From Alistipes sp. (GTDB taxonomy: Bacteria > Bacteroidota > Bacteroidia > Bacteroidales > Rikenellaceae): DNA of 11,593 nt. Positions 1 through 6,220 of the stretch are shown here, piece by piece. The position numbers and the translations under genes were made by a program. How positions within the stretch are numbered: the stretch's first letter is position 1; every line of letters starts with the position of its first letter. The DNA lies in assembly GCA_017391435.1 (NCBI GenBank), contig JAFOYS010000231.1, positions 1 to 11,593 of the forward strand, given 5' to 3'. Under the pieces are notes generated by a model, which was given only the letters and a program-made list of their open reading frames with translations, was not told where the DNA came from and did no database searches.

Positions 1-210
1 ACAAAGGCCTTTGCCACCTCGCCGCACAAGTGGTTTATAGAGCAACGACTGCAACTTGCCAAGACGCTACTCTATACAAGCGACAAGACCGTCTCGGAGA
101 TTGGCAACCACTGCACATTTACAAATACATCTCACTTTATCAGACTCTTTAAGCAGAGATTTAACATTACACCCTATGCCCTGAAAAGGCAGATACAGAA
201 GCAGAAGTAA
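1..210 (+). CDS. AraC-family transcriptional regulator, C-terminal fragment (5' end outside window)
   Basis: An open frame runs from base 1 to a TAA at 208-210 and gives the last 69 residues of a protein. It matches the end of an AraC/XylS DNA-binding domain: a region with 'SPHKWFIEQRL' that fits the linker helix between the two helix-turn-helix units, then the second HTH ('VSEIGNHCTF' followed by 'HFIRLFKQRFNITPYALKR'), which corresponds to the family signature 'S.IA...GF...S.F.R.FK...G.TP..YR'. The effector-binding N-terminal part lies outside the window, so the signal it responds to cannot be judged. The gene ends 9-10 bases before a hairpin terminator and converges on folE. The family call is firm; its targets are unknown. 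Confidence 0.88.
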   Translation, partial: TKAFATSPHKWFIEQRLQLAKTLLYTSDKTVSEIGNHCTFTNTSHFIRLFKQRFNITPYALKRQIQKQK

Positions 211-218
211 TCAAATAG

Positions 219-246
219 AAAAGCCTCCGGAATTTTGGAGGCTTTA
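219..246. terminator. Bidirectional intrinsic terminator between the partial AraC gene and folE
   Basis: A perfect 9-bp stem, AAAGCCTCC (220-228) with GGAGGCTTT (237-245), encloses an 8-base loop. It is followed on the + strand by a short T-containing run (TTTAGTTTTC). On the minus strand the same hairpin runs into TTTCTATTTG. It lies between two convergent genes (stop at 210 on +, stop at 252 on -), so it probably serves both. Confidence 0.75.
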
Positions 247-251
247 GTTTT

Positions 252-854
252 CTATCTGAGTCGTGTAGAGATTAGCGACATAAACTCCTCACGAGTGCGA
301 TGGTCCGATAGGAAGATGCCTGTAAAGGCCGATGTTGTTGTTGCTGAGTCCTGCTTCTCAACACCGCGCATCTGCATACAGGTGTGGGATGCCTCAATAA
401 CTACCGCCACGCCAAGAGGGTTGAGTGCCTCCTGTATAGAGTCACGAATCTGGACTGTGAGTCGCTCCTGCACCTGCAGTCTACGGGCAAAGCACTCTAC
501 TACTCGTGCAATCTTGCTCAGACCTGTAATCTTACCATTAGGAATGTAGGCCACGTGCGCCTTGCCGATAAAAGGAAGCATATGGTGCTCGCAGACTGAG
601 AAGATCTCAATATCCTTTACAAGTACCATTTGGCGGTACTCCTCGTTGAACATTGCCGAGCGAATAATCTCTATCGGATCCTCGTTATATCCCTTTGTAA
701 GAAACGACCAAGCCTTTGCCACGCGCATAGGGGTCTTAACAAGTCCCTCGCGCTCTGGATCCTCACCAAGAAGCTTCAGCACCTCGGAGTAGTGGTAGGC
801 GAGCTTTTCAAGAGTCTGCTCGTCGTATCTATCTTCTCTCTTATAATTCTCCAT
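252..854 (-). CDS. folE: GTP cyclohydrolase I (FolE)
   Basis: It converts GTP to 7,8-dihydroneopterin triphosphate plus formate, the first step of folate and other pterin synthesis, in the cytoplasm as a toroidal homodecamer. At 200 residues it is of normal family length. The N-terminal helical part carries '[21 protein letters not shown]' features (about 29-49). The zinc site is intact: Cys88 and His91 in 'CEHHMLPF' and Cys159 in 'SHTCMQMRG', corresponding to the Cys110/His113/Cys181 set of the E. coli enzyme; His90 and His157 match its catalytic histidines. It is the last gene of the minus-strand set: its ATG is only 3 bp beyond the rdgB stop, which suggests translational coupling. Only a weak purine-rich stretch (AAAGGTGG, about 14 bp upstream) could act as a ribosome site. 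Family assignment is very safe. Confidence 0.97.
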   Translation of the reverse strand: MENYKREDRYDEQTLEKLAYHYSEVLKLLGEDPEREGLVKTPMRVAKAWSFLTKGYNEDPIEIIRSAMFNEEYRQMVLVKDIEIFSVCEHHMLPFIGKAHVAYIPNGKITGLSKIARVVECFARRLQVQERLTVQIRDSIQEALNPLGVAVVIEASHTCMQMRGVEKQDSATTTSAFTGIFLSDHRTREEFMSLISTRLR

Positions 855-857
855 AAT

Positions 858-1442
858 CTATCTAATATCCACCTTTAAAAAGTCAACAAGTTTAGCCACG
901 GCGCGACCACGATGCGAGATTGCATTTTTAGCCTCGGCCGACATCTGCGCAAAGGTAATAATTTCTCCCGAAGGTACAAAAAGTGGGTCGTAGCCAAAGC
1001 CCTCGCTTCCCGACTCACTTGTGGCTATTGTTCCCTCTACGCGACCCTCAAAGGTGTACTCCACGCCGTCAAGAATAAGTGCAATAACTGTTCTAAAGCG
1101 AGCTGTGCGATCTACTACACCCTCCAGATTTTTGAGTAACAGTCGGTTGTTTGCTGCAAAGTCGTGCCCATCTGTAGCATAGCGAGCAGAGTGCACTCCA
1201 GGCGCACCATTTAGAGCATCTACCTCAAGGCCTGTATCATCTGCAAAGCAGTCAAGACCGGTCTTTTTGTAGACATAGCGGGCCTTCTGCAGAGCATTCC
1301 CCTCAAGGGTCTCGGCAGTCTCAGGGATATCCTCCGTAATACCGCACTCTCGGAGAGTCACTAACTCAAAGGCATCACCCAGCAGGGCCTGCACCTCGCC
1401 AAGTTTATGGGCATTATTTGTAGCAAAAATCAGTTTTCTCAT
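858..1442 (-). CDS. rdgB: XTP/dITP pyrophosphatase, Ham1/RdgB family
   Basis: It hydrolyses non-canonical purine triphosphates (dITP, ITP, XTP) to monophosphate and pyrophosphate, keeping deaminated bases out of DNA and RNA; cytoplasmic, usually a dimer. The 194-residue length is standard. Family motifs are all present: the nucleotide-binding '[10 protein letters not shown]' (7-16), the catalytic '[11 protein letters not shown]' (67-77, acidic pair Asp68/Asp69), 'GFGYDP' (148-153) and the base-recognition 'SHRGRA' (176-181). It sits between the lipoprotein gene (2 bp upstream) and folE (3 bp downstream), so it is almost certainly co-transcribed with both. Both it and FolE act on purine triphosphates, though nothing shows they cooperate. 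No anomalies seen. Confidence 0.96.
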   Translation of the reverse strand: MRKLIFATNNAHKLGEVQALLGDAFELVTLRECGITEDIPETAETLEGNALQKARYVYKKTGLDCFADDTGLEVDALNGAPGVHSARYATDGHDFAANNRLLLKNLEGVVDRTARFRTVIALILDGVEYTFEGRVEGTIATSESGSEGFGYDPLFVPSGEIITFAQMSAEAKNAISHRGRAVAKLVDFLKVDIR

Positions 1443-1444
1443 AT

Positions 1445-2179
1445 CTATTCGTAATATACTTGCTTCTCTTCTATAATGGCAGTAGTTGTCTCTTCGGTGT
1501 TTAAAACAAGGTCTTTATACTTGATATCTACCACTCCGCGCTCCAACCTGCTACAGTTCAAAACCTCAGCAGGCGCACTGCTTTGAATAGTAAAATCTAA
1601 TGTATAGCCCGATCCTTTTAAAGAGCACAAACCCGATATGTTGGACACTACTGCAAGCTTCTCTATAGAGACATTGTGCTTAAAATCAAAGTGGTATGTC
1701 ACCTTGTCCCTCTCTCCATAACTATAGAGAGGTTTGGCATCTACCTTCTCAATATAGAAACCACCGTCAGAGTCAGCCCTTGTTGCATACTGAGCCGACA
1801 ACTGATTGTACCTACCAAGTGTGGTAAGCTCCCAGACTACACCTTCAGAGAGCTTTTTGCCGTCAGTTTTGAGTTTGTAACTGTTGTATATAACACCGTC
1901 TCTATTTACCATCTGGAACAGCAGTCCATCCTCAATCTCGGTGATATAATAATCTTTAAACAGTACAGTATTTGCAAGACGCATTGCCGATTCATCTTTG
2001 CTCATATGTATCTCAGCGTAGATTGCAAATGAGGATAGTAGATTAACCTCACTCAAAACCGAAGAGGCTCTGTTGTATAGTAGTCGGTCTACCTCATTCT
2101 TATCAGGGCGATGTCCGTCAGATATTTTACAAGCAGTAAGGGACAAAAGAACCACAAGCACTATAATATACCTCTTCAT
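1445..2179 (-). CDS. Predicted lipoprotein of unknown function
   Basis: A 244-residue protein that I do not recognise as a named family. It starts with a short lipoprotein signal: basic 'MKRY', a hydrophobic stretch, then the lipobox 'LTAC' with the modified Cys at residue 17, followed by a polar linker. It should therefore be an envelope lipoprotein. The mature part is mixed and beta-rich with no transmembrane segment. Local sequence such as '[27 protein letters not shown]' (about 77-103) alternates hydrophobic and polar residues as expected for sheet. Two more cysteines occur near residues 183 and 208. The start is supported by a strong Shine-Dalgarno-like AGGAGG six to seven bases upstream. 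Its location directly after a barrel-type protein gene (3 bp gap) suggests the two act together at the outer membrane; that is inference. Confidence 0.85.
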   Translation of the reverse strand: MKRYIIVLVVLLSLTACKISDGHRPDKNEVDRLLYNRASSVLSEVNLLSSFAIYAEIHMSKDESAMRLANTVLFKDYYITEIEDGLLFQMVNRDGVIYNSYKLKTDGKKLSEGVVWELTTLGRYNQLSAQYATRADSDGGFYIEKVDAKPLYSYGERDKVTYHFDFKHNVSIEKLAVVSNISGLCSLKGSGYTLDFTIQSSAPAEVLNCSRLERGVVDIKYKDLVLNTEETTTAIIEEKQVYYE

Positions 2180-2182
2180 ACT

Positions 2183-2845
2183 CTACCTCCTCTTTTTTGA
2201 ATCAAAACGATAACCAATACCAACTCTTCCGCAACCACCTGTGCCAGTGAGTGAGCCAAGCTCCACAAAACCGAAGAGTTTACGGCCGAAAGTACATCCA
2301 ATAAGTGTGAAATCTGCCCAAGGAAGCAACATACCACTACTTCCCGTAGCAAGACCCACAGAGACCGTTGAGTATAGTTGCACCTTCTCGCGGTAGAGAT
2401 ATACAAAGCGGAAAGAGGGCATAACACTCACCATAAAGCCTGTTTCGCGGCTCTCAAGTGAATTATCCTCTACGTAGCGTGTAGGATTTGTTAAAAAGGA
2501 AAAATTGACCGTAGCACCGCACTGCAACCAACGGCGAGAGTGATATGCGTAGCTCAGTGAGTAGATACCAGTAAAGTAAGTGCCTGCATCGTAGGTCTTT
2601 GCATCAAGAACCTCCTCTCGGAAATTTTTGTAATAGTAATCATCTGCATAAGTGGTTACAAAGAGTCCCAAACCTAACGATGGGCTTCCAATGCCAATAC
2701 GAAGGTCGTGCTGATCAACCCTCTTTGGTTTCACACGGGTGACCTTGACGGTGTTAGATTCACTGTCAAACTCCACCGTGCGACTCTGCGCCGTTATTAC
2801 ACCAGTAACAAGTAGCGCACAGATTAGTAGTGTAATTCGTTTCAT
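2183..2845 (-). CDS. Predicted outer-membrane beta-barrel protein, function unknown
   Basis: A 220-residue secreted protein. It opens with a classical Sec signal (MKR, hydrophobic core, probable cleavage after Ala19 in 'VITA|Q'). The rest contains repeated amphipathic stretches of 8-11 residues with alternating hydrophobics and glycines ('LRIGIGSPSLGLGLFV', 'YFTGIYSLSYAYHSRRW', 'GATVNFSFL', 'FMVSVMPSFRFVYLY', 'VQLYSTVSVGLATG', 'LFGFVELGSL') and ends in a strand-like 'GRVGIGYRFDSKKRR'. This fits a small outer-membrane barrel of about eight strands, but no specific family is recognised. It follows the HAD phosphatase gene after a 34-bp gap with no convincing terminator, and precedes the lipoprotein gene by 3 bp, so the three are probably one transcript. 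A barrel-lipoprotein pair is a common arrangement for envelope assemblies, but no role can be assigned. Confidence 0.82.
   Translation of the reverse strand: MKRITLLICALLVTGVITAQSRTVEFDSESNTVKVTRVKPKRVDQHDLRIGIGSPSLGLGLFVTTYADDYYYKNFREEVLDAKTYDAGTYFTGIYSLSYAYHSRRWLQCGATVNFSFLTNPTRYVEDNSLESRETGFMVSVMPSFRFVYLYREKVQLYSTVSVGLATGSSGMLLPWADFTLIGCTFGRKLFGFVELGSLTGTGGCGRVGIGYRFDSKKRR
2185..2192 (-). promoter_or_regulatory. Strong ribosome binding site embedded in the end of the upstream gene
   Basis: Read on the minus strand the sequence is AAGAGGAGGTAGAGTATG. AGGAGG is formed by the last two Arg codons (AGG AGG) of the barrel-protein gene, directly before its TAG stop, and lies about 6 bases before the ATG at 2179. 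It is the only near-perfect Shine-Dalgarno element I noticed in front of a gene here. Bacteroidota generally rely little on such sites, so its effect is uncertain, but it supports this start and coupling to the upstream gene. Confidence 0.6.
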
Positions 2846-2879
2846 AAGTTAATATTTTATCAGGCAAAAGCCTCTGTTG

Positions 2880-3728
2880 CTATTTAGCAATCTCAAGCAA
2901 CTCTACATTGTAGTCGGCCACACACTTGTCGATAATAGCCTTTACTACTGCATCAATCTCTGAGCCCTCTGTATAGTCGGCAGGGCAGACGTGGTTGACG
3001 CGGTTGTCACGGATAAGGGTGTTCATCTCGCTGCGCTTTGCCTTGTCCTTAGGGTTGTATACGGCAACAGAGTGACCACCGAAGTTCTTCACAAGGCGCA
3101 TACAAGGGATATCTGTGGTTCCGTCGCCTACATATATCATACGCGAGAATGGTACAGGGCGGCTCTTCTCCTCCATATACCTATTTACCTGCTTTGTGTC
3201 GTATACAGACTCAACACCCTTGTTGATTTTGAAGATAAACTGGGTCTTATTTGTGTAGTTCACAGCAACGGCAGGCCAGTATGCAATACCATCTACATTG
3301 TAGAGGAACGAACAGGCATAAATCTTCTGGAACTTGTCGGCAATAGCTGTTCCCTCAATCATCTCCTTGAGTCCAGACGAGTTTATGTAGTGCAGAATCT
3401 TTACGCCAGCCTGCTCTCCATAGCTATTTATGCGGTCAAACCACTCCAACACACCCGGATAGAGCTCAATGCCGCGACCACACTCCTGAAAGGCCTCACG
3501 ACGAAGCGAGATACCCTTAGCCTGTGCTGCGTGAATCATTAGCGCCATATATGTGAGAATCTGGTCGGCATCCTGCTTCTCGGCCAGCTCGTTGGCCTCA
3601 CTCCAAAACTCCTTGTTGCTCTTACCTACGGCTGGAATAAAGTTGTACTCCTGCATATTTCCTGCCGACAGAGTGCCGTCAAAATCGTAGATAAGCGCGA
3701 TTGTAAATTTATAACTATTCTTCTCCAT
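2880..3728 (-). CDS. HAD-superfamily phosphatase (phosphoserine-phosphatase-like)
   Basis: A 282-residue cytoplasmic hydrolase of the haloacid dehalogenase superfamily. Motif I is 'YDFDGTL' with the nucleophile Asp15 and general acid/base Asp17. Motif II is 'INSSG' (Ser117/Ser118). A plausible motif III lysine is Lys161 ('TNKTQF'). Motif IV is 'GDGTTDIPC' (201-209; Asp202 and Asp206 bind magnesium). The segment between motifs I and II (about 25-100) is largely helical and fits a C1-type cap, as in SerB-like phosphatases. The true substrate, probably a small phosphorylated metabolite, is not readable. It is the first gene of the minus-strand set that continues to folE. A consensus promoter abuts its ATG, so the message may be leaderless. 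The family is certain; phosphoserine specificity is not claimed. Confidence 0.9.
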   Translation of the reverse strand: MEKNSYKFTIALIYDFDGTLSAGNMQEYNFIPAVGKSNKEFWSEANELAEKQDADQILTYMALMIHAAQAKGISLRREAFQECGRGIELYPGVLEWFDRINSYGEQAGVKILHYINSSGLKEMIEGTAIADKFQKIYACSFLYNVDGIAYWPAVAVNYTNKTQFIFKINKGVESVYDTKQVNRYMEEKSRPVPFSRMIYVGDGTTDIPCMRLVKNFGGHSVAVYNPKDKAKRSEMNTLIRDNRVNHVCPADYTEGSEIDAVVKAIIDKCVADYNVELLEIAK

Positions 3729-3732
3729 ACTA

Positions 3733-3763
3733 CAAAGTTAGTAAAAAAATACGAAATTGCAAA
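3733..3763 (-). promoter_or_regulatory. Bacteroidota-type promoter for the HAD-to-folE operon
   Basis: On the minus strand TTTG (3763-3760) is followed after 19 bp by TAACTTTG (3740-3733), an exact match to the -33 TTTG / -7 TAnnTTTG consensus of the Bacteroidota primary sigma factor, with accepted spacing. The -7 element ends 4 bases before the A of the HAD gene's ATG at 3728, so transcription would start at or within a base or two of the start codon. Confidence 0.7.
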
Positions 3764-3798
3764 TTTAGATAGATTATGCCCCTTTCAGTCAATGCACA

Positions 3799-3848
3799 GA
3801 CAAAAAGACCCCAAAGGCATCTGCTCTTGGGGTCTAAGGGGTTTTGTC
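3799..3848 (-). terminator. Intrinsic terminator after the AT-hook AraC gene
   Basis: A 9-bp perfect stem AGACCCCAA (3806-3814) / TTGGGGTCT (3827-3835) has a 12-base loop. On the minus strand it is followed by TTTTTG, a standard intrinsic terminator. An outer pair GACAAAA (3799-3805) / TTTTGTC (3842-3848) could extend the structure across a six-base bulge. It begins only 3 bases after the AraC stop codon and shields the HAD operon promoter from read-through. Confidence 0.82.
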
Positions 3849-3850
3849 GG

Positions 3851-4828
3851 TTATTTTGTCTCATCCTTGCGCGGGCGACCACGGCGACGAGGCGCTACAT
3901 CTGTTGTAGGCTTGTCTGCCTTGCTCTTGTGTCGCGAGTGCTCAAGGTTTTTCTTTACATCCTCAATGGTGGTTACAATGCCCAAGTGGCTACGGCGGCG
4001 CAGTGCTCGTGGAGTATCTCCCAAGAACTTGCGGCAGAAGAGCGAGAAGTGACCGTGGCTTGTAAATCCATACTTCTTTATGATGCTCTTGATAGGAATA
4101 GAGGTGTCGTTCAGTAGTGCACTAATCTCAACGGCACGATTCTGCTGCATCCACACATAAGGTGTCTGGTCAAAGTGCTGACTAAAGAGGAGCTTGAAGT
4201 GCGATAAGCTGTGTCCACACATCCTTGCCAGAGCCTCAACATTGCGAGCATTCGGAGCGTTGTTCTCTACAAGTGTGCGGAACGACATATTGTTGTTAAA
4301 CATACTGTAGAATGTACGCAAAAATACCTCGCGAGAGTAGAAGTGGCGGAAGATTACAAACATCTCCTCAATCTTTGCACGGTGCATAGCCATACAATCT
4401 ACCCCGTGCTCAAGGAAGAATACTACCGACTCGGCAAAGCCCGCAAAGATATTCACCATAGGCACGGCAGCAAACTTATAACTTATCTTTGAGATCTCCG
4501 TAGCTATAGAGCGATATGTATCGCCCTCAGCGGTTAGAGTGCCTGTGACAAAGCGGGCAATAAGCAGAGAACAATCCTCATTGGCTACAATAGTATAGGC
4601 GTGTGCGCGTGATAGGAATAGTATGTGCGACTCTCGTACTGAATAGTCAGTCCTCTCCACAGAAGAGATAGTAAAGCGACCGCTTAGAATGAAGAGCAGA
4701 CGATTAGCATCATCAGTCTCAATAACCATCGTCTCGCCGGCTTTAATGGAGCTCAAATAAAATCCCGGCTCGGGCAATACTGAATTAGACGAGCAGGAAG
4801 TGGAACATAAATTGTTCGTCATTTTCAT
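3851..4828 (-). CDS. AraC-family regulator with a C-terminal AT-hook tail
   Basis: A 325-residue transcription factor. Residues about 20-100 form a cupin-like sensing region ('YLSSIKAGETMVIE', 'LLFILSGRFTI'). Residues about 110-190 form a helical linker. The AraC DNA-binding domain spans about 192-280: first HTH 'NVEALARMCGHSLSHFKLLFSQHF' features, second HTH 'IKSIIKKYGFTSHGHFSLFCRKFLGDTPRALRR'. After the domain, where AraC proteins normally stop, about 44 further residues follow. They are basic and low in complexity and end in 'PRRRGRPRKD' (313-322), a textbook AT-hook core (R-G-R-P flanked by basic residues) that binds the minor groove of AT-rich DNA. An alternative start exists at Met3. 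The gene diverges from a second AraC gene across an AT-rich intergenic region, a natural place for autoregulation. Ligand and targets are unknown. Confidence 0.92.
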   Translation of the reverse strand: MKMTNNLCSTSCSSNSVLPEPGFYLSSIKAGETMVIETDDANRLLFILSGRFTISSVERTDYSVRESHILFLSRAHAYTIVANEDCSLLIARFVTGTLTAEGDTYRSIATEISKISYKFAAVPMVNIFAGFAESVVFFLEHGVDCMAMHRAKIEEMFVIFRHFYSREVFLRTFYSMFNNNMSFRTLVENNAPNARNVEALARMCGHSLSHFKLLFSQHFDQTPYVWMQQNRAVEISALLNDTSIPIKSIIKKYGFTSHGHFSLFCRKFLGDTPRALRRRSHLGIVTTIEDVKKNLEHSRHKSKADKPTTDVAPRRRGRPRKDETK

Positions 4829-4904
4829 AAAAATAGGTTTTTTTGTGGTTCTGAAAATCGCAGTCTTACAGCGCGCACCACTTAAGAACTACCGTTTTCT
4901 AACA

Positions 4905-4936
4905 CGAAATTACAAACAAATTTTCATAAAAACAAA
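4905..4936 (-). promoter_or_regulatory. Candidate promoter for the AT-hook AraC gene
   Basis: On the minus strand TTTG (4936-4933) is followed after 20 bp by TAATTTCG (4912-4905), which differs from the Bacteroidota -7 consensus TAnnTTTG at one position. It would give a leader of about 70 bases before the ATG at 4828. Confidence 0.45.
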
Positions 4937-4954
4937 AACATAAATAAAAAAAAT

Positions 4955-4980
4955 GCAACACCTTTGTCATAAAGTGCTGC
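4955..4980. repeat. Imperfect inverted repeat, possible operator
   Basis: Left arm GCAACACCTTT (4955-4965) and right arm AAAGTGCTGC (4971-4980) match as inverted repeats except for one substitution and one extra base, around a 5-base centre GTCAT. It lies upstream of the candidate minus-strand -33 element and well upstream of the plus-strand promoter, so it is better placed to be a regulator-binding site than a terminator. Confidence 0.4.
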
Positions 4981-5138
4981 AAAACAGATAGAAAAACATT
5001 CTGAAAAATGAATATTCCACCATAAATTAGATATTTATATACAGTTATCTGTTCTTGTTTTAACCTGATTTTCTGAATTTTTATCCCGCGAGAAGTGGTT
5101 TTTTAGTAGGGCAGATGGAGTGTTTTTTTGTCGTTAAT

Positions 5139-5169
5139 TTTCAATTTTTCCAGAAAAAGCCTATCTTTG
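5139..5169 (+). promoter_or_regulatory. Candidate promoter for the AraC gene at 5191
   Basis: TATCTTTG (5162-5169) is an exact match to the Bacteroidota -7 consensus TAnnTTTG. The -33 position 19 bp upstream reads TTTC (5139-5142) instead of TTTG; a perfect TTTG at 5127-5130 is too far away. Transcription would start near 5174, leaving a leader of about 17 bases. Confidence 0.55.
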
Positions 5170-5190
5170 TTATCAAAATGGGAATAGCAT

Positions 5191-6066
5191 ATGGAGATAG
5201 TTAACATCCAGCGAGACCTTATGGGCGTGCCTTTTGCGAGTAATAATGATTTGGGCATTAAGGTTGCACTCTTTGATAGTGGTATTTCGGCAGAGCTACC
5301 TACGGCAGATGCTGGGGCGGGCTTTGTCATTATCTGCCATACGGGAACAGTTGCTCTGAACTATGCACAGAGAAGCTATACGGCCCGAGCACGAGATATG
5401 GTTATTCTCTTTCCGCGTGACATATATACACTTAAGAACCCTTCGGCAGACTTTACTGCCTCTTGGATTAGTTACACCCCAGAGGTTGCCGAAAAGGTGC
5501 TAAACGATTTTCCACCATCGTTCTATAGTTATCTCGCCCAACACCCTATATATAATCTGTCAGATACCGAAGCCTATACAAACCGTATGGAGTACTTCAA
5601 ACTGCTATTTTCGCGTCTGGCAGATAGCGGTAATGTTTGCCGCAATGAGATCTGCCTCTATCTGTTGCGCTCGCTCTTTATGGAGATCCTAAATCGTATA
5701 GTCAACAACTTTACTATAGACACTTCAGAGCCAAAACACCGTAGCCGACTACTCGAAGAGTTTATAAACAGAGTGAACTCTACGCCACAGTGCCGCGAGG
5801 TTGCATACTTTGCCCAACTGCTTGACATATCGCCTAAATACCTCTCAGCAATTGTTGCCGATGGCACAGGAATGACGGCCAAGGAGTTTATAGACCGCGC
5901 AGCCGTCAAGGCAATAAAAGATCTGCTGAGCCAAACCAGCCTCTCCGTAACCCAGATTGCCGACCGCCTCCACTTCTTCGGCAAGGGCAACCTCTGCCGC
6001 TTTTTCAAAACCAACACCGGCATAACAATCTCCGACTTCAAACGCTCCCCCAAGCCAACCAAATAA
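5191..6066 (+). CDS. AraC-family transcriptional regulator
   Basis: A 291-residue regulator. Residues about 20-100 resemble the cupin ligand-binding domain of AraC proteins ('GFVIICHTGTVALNYAQRSYTARARDMVILFP', where a beta-rich stretch leads to the 'D..LL.P'-like turn). Residues about 105-175 are helical linker. The DNA-binding domain occupies about 183-287: first HTH around 'REVAYFAQLLDISPKYLSAIV' (202-222), second around 'LSVTQIADRLHFFGKGNLCRFFKTNTGITISDFKR' (251-285), which follows the AraC signature closely. The start is backed by a consensus -7 box 21 bp upstream. It diverges from the AT-hook AraC gene. It is followed after 154 bp, with no visible terminator, by the phosphoesterase lipoprotein gene, which makes that gene its most obvious candidate target. 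No AT-hook tail here. Ligand unknown. Confidence 0.93.
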   Translation: MEIVNIQRDLMGVPFASNNDLGIKVALFDSGISAELPTADAGAGFVIICHTGTVALNYAQRSYTARARDMVILFPRDIYTLKNPSADFTASWISYTPEVAEKVLNDFPPSFYSYLAQHPIYNLSDTEAYTNRMEYFKLLFSRLADSGNVCRNEICLYLLRSLFMEILNRIVNNFTIDTSEPKHRSRLLEEFINRVNSTPQCREVAYFAQLLDISPKYLSAIVADGTGMTAKEFIDRAAVKAIKDLLSQTSLSVTQIADRLHFFGKGNLCRFFKTNTGITISDFKRSPKPTK

Positions 6067-6135
6067 CCCACTCCCACCGAGGGATATATTGCTATAGAAG
6101 ATGATTCACGGTGCAGTACATTGCTTTTTGGGGCG

Positions 6136-6143
6136 CAACTTTG
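6136..6143 (+). promoter_or_regulatory. Possible -7 promoter element for the phosphoesterase gene
   Basis: CAACTTTG, one base off TAnnTTTG and followed by CA as often seen in this phylum, lies 77 bases before the ATG at 6221. No good TTTG is found at the expected -33 distance, so activation by a regulator would be needed if it is used. The call is weak. Confidence 0.35.
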
Positions 6144-6187
6144 CACATAAAAAATTTCTAAACCAAAAAGGAGTTGCAGCGTTTGAA

Positions 6188-6206
6188 TTGTATATTACAT
6201 ATACAA
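6188..6206. repeat. Perfect dyad in the phosphoesterase leader
   Basis: TTGTATATTACATATACAA consists of two perfect 8-bp inverted arms (6188-6195 and 6199-6206) around TAC. It ends 14 bases before the ATG at 6221. It could be an operator for a dimeric regulator, or an RNA hairpin next to the ribosome-loading region. It is not followed by a T-run, so it is not an intrinsic terminator. Confidence 0.6.
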
Positions 6207-6220
6207 CAAAAAATATAGGT

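Larger units (their letters stand above)
4829..5190. other. AT-rich divergent intergenic region between two AraC genes
   Basis: These 362 bases contain no convincing gene on either strand. The stretch is very rich in A and T (notably 4910-4955 and 5040-5160) with several A- or T-tracts. It carries a candidate promoter for each flanking regulator and an imperfect dyad between them. It is the likely shared control region, and its A/T richness makes it a plausible target for the AT-hook of the neighbouring regulator (inference). Confidence 0.7.

Noticed and set aside
764..766. Nothing needed at these bases; the residue-numbered Asp764-x-Gln766 of the phosphoesterase as a sign of a dead metal site
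   Set aside because: Coordinates here are residue numbers. Gln in place of His at this position is, from memory, common in Bacteroidales members of this family, and all other metal ligands are present, so inactivation is not supported.
2860..2875. Small hairpin AGGC-TTTT-GCCT between the HAD and barrel genes as a terminator
   Set aside because: Only a 4-bp stem with no proper U-run; too weak to divide the operon.
2991..3542. 183-codon open frame on the + strand opposite the HAD gene
   Set aside because: It lies wholly antisense to a gene with intact catalytic motifs, shows no recognisable domain, and fits codon-bias shadowing.
4959..4966. CACCTTTG as an additional plus-strand -7 element
   Set aside because: One mismatch, no -33 partner, and more than 200 bp from the start codon; the exact TATCTTTG at 5162 is far better placed.
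5658..6146. 162-codon open frame on the minus strand opposite the AraC gene
   Set aside because: It overlaps the conserved AraC DNA-binding region in antisense and has a low-complexity Ser/Arg-rich translation.
6111..6146. GTGCA...TGCAC with inner TTGC...GCAA as a structured leader or operator
   Set aside because: The arms are 4-5 bp with unequal internal spacers; matches this short are expected by chance.
6101..6220. 40-residue N-terminal extension of the phosphoesterase frame starting at ATG 6101
   Set aside because: It would bury the lipoprotein signal peptide, encodes an unconvincing sequence and covers the likely leader with its dyad. The ATG at 6221 followed by a lipobox is clearly better.
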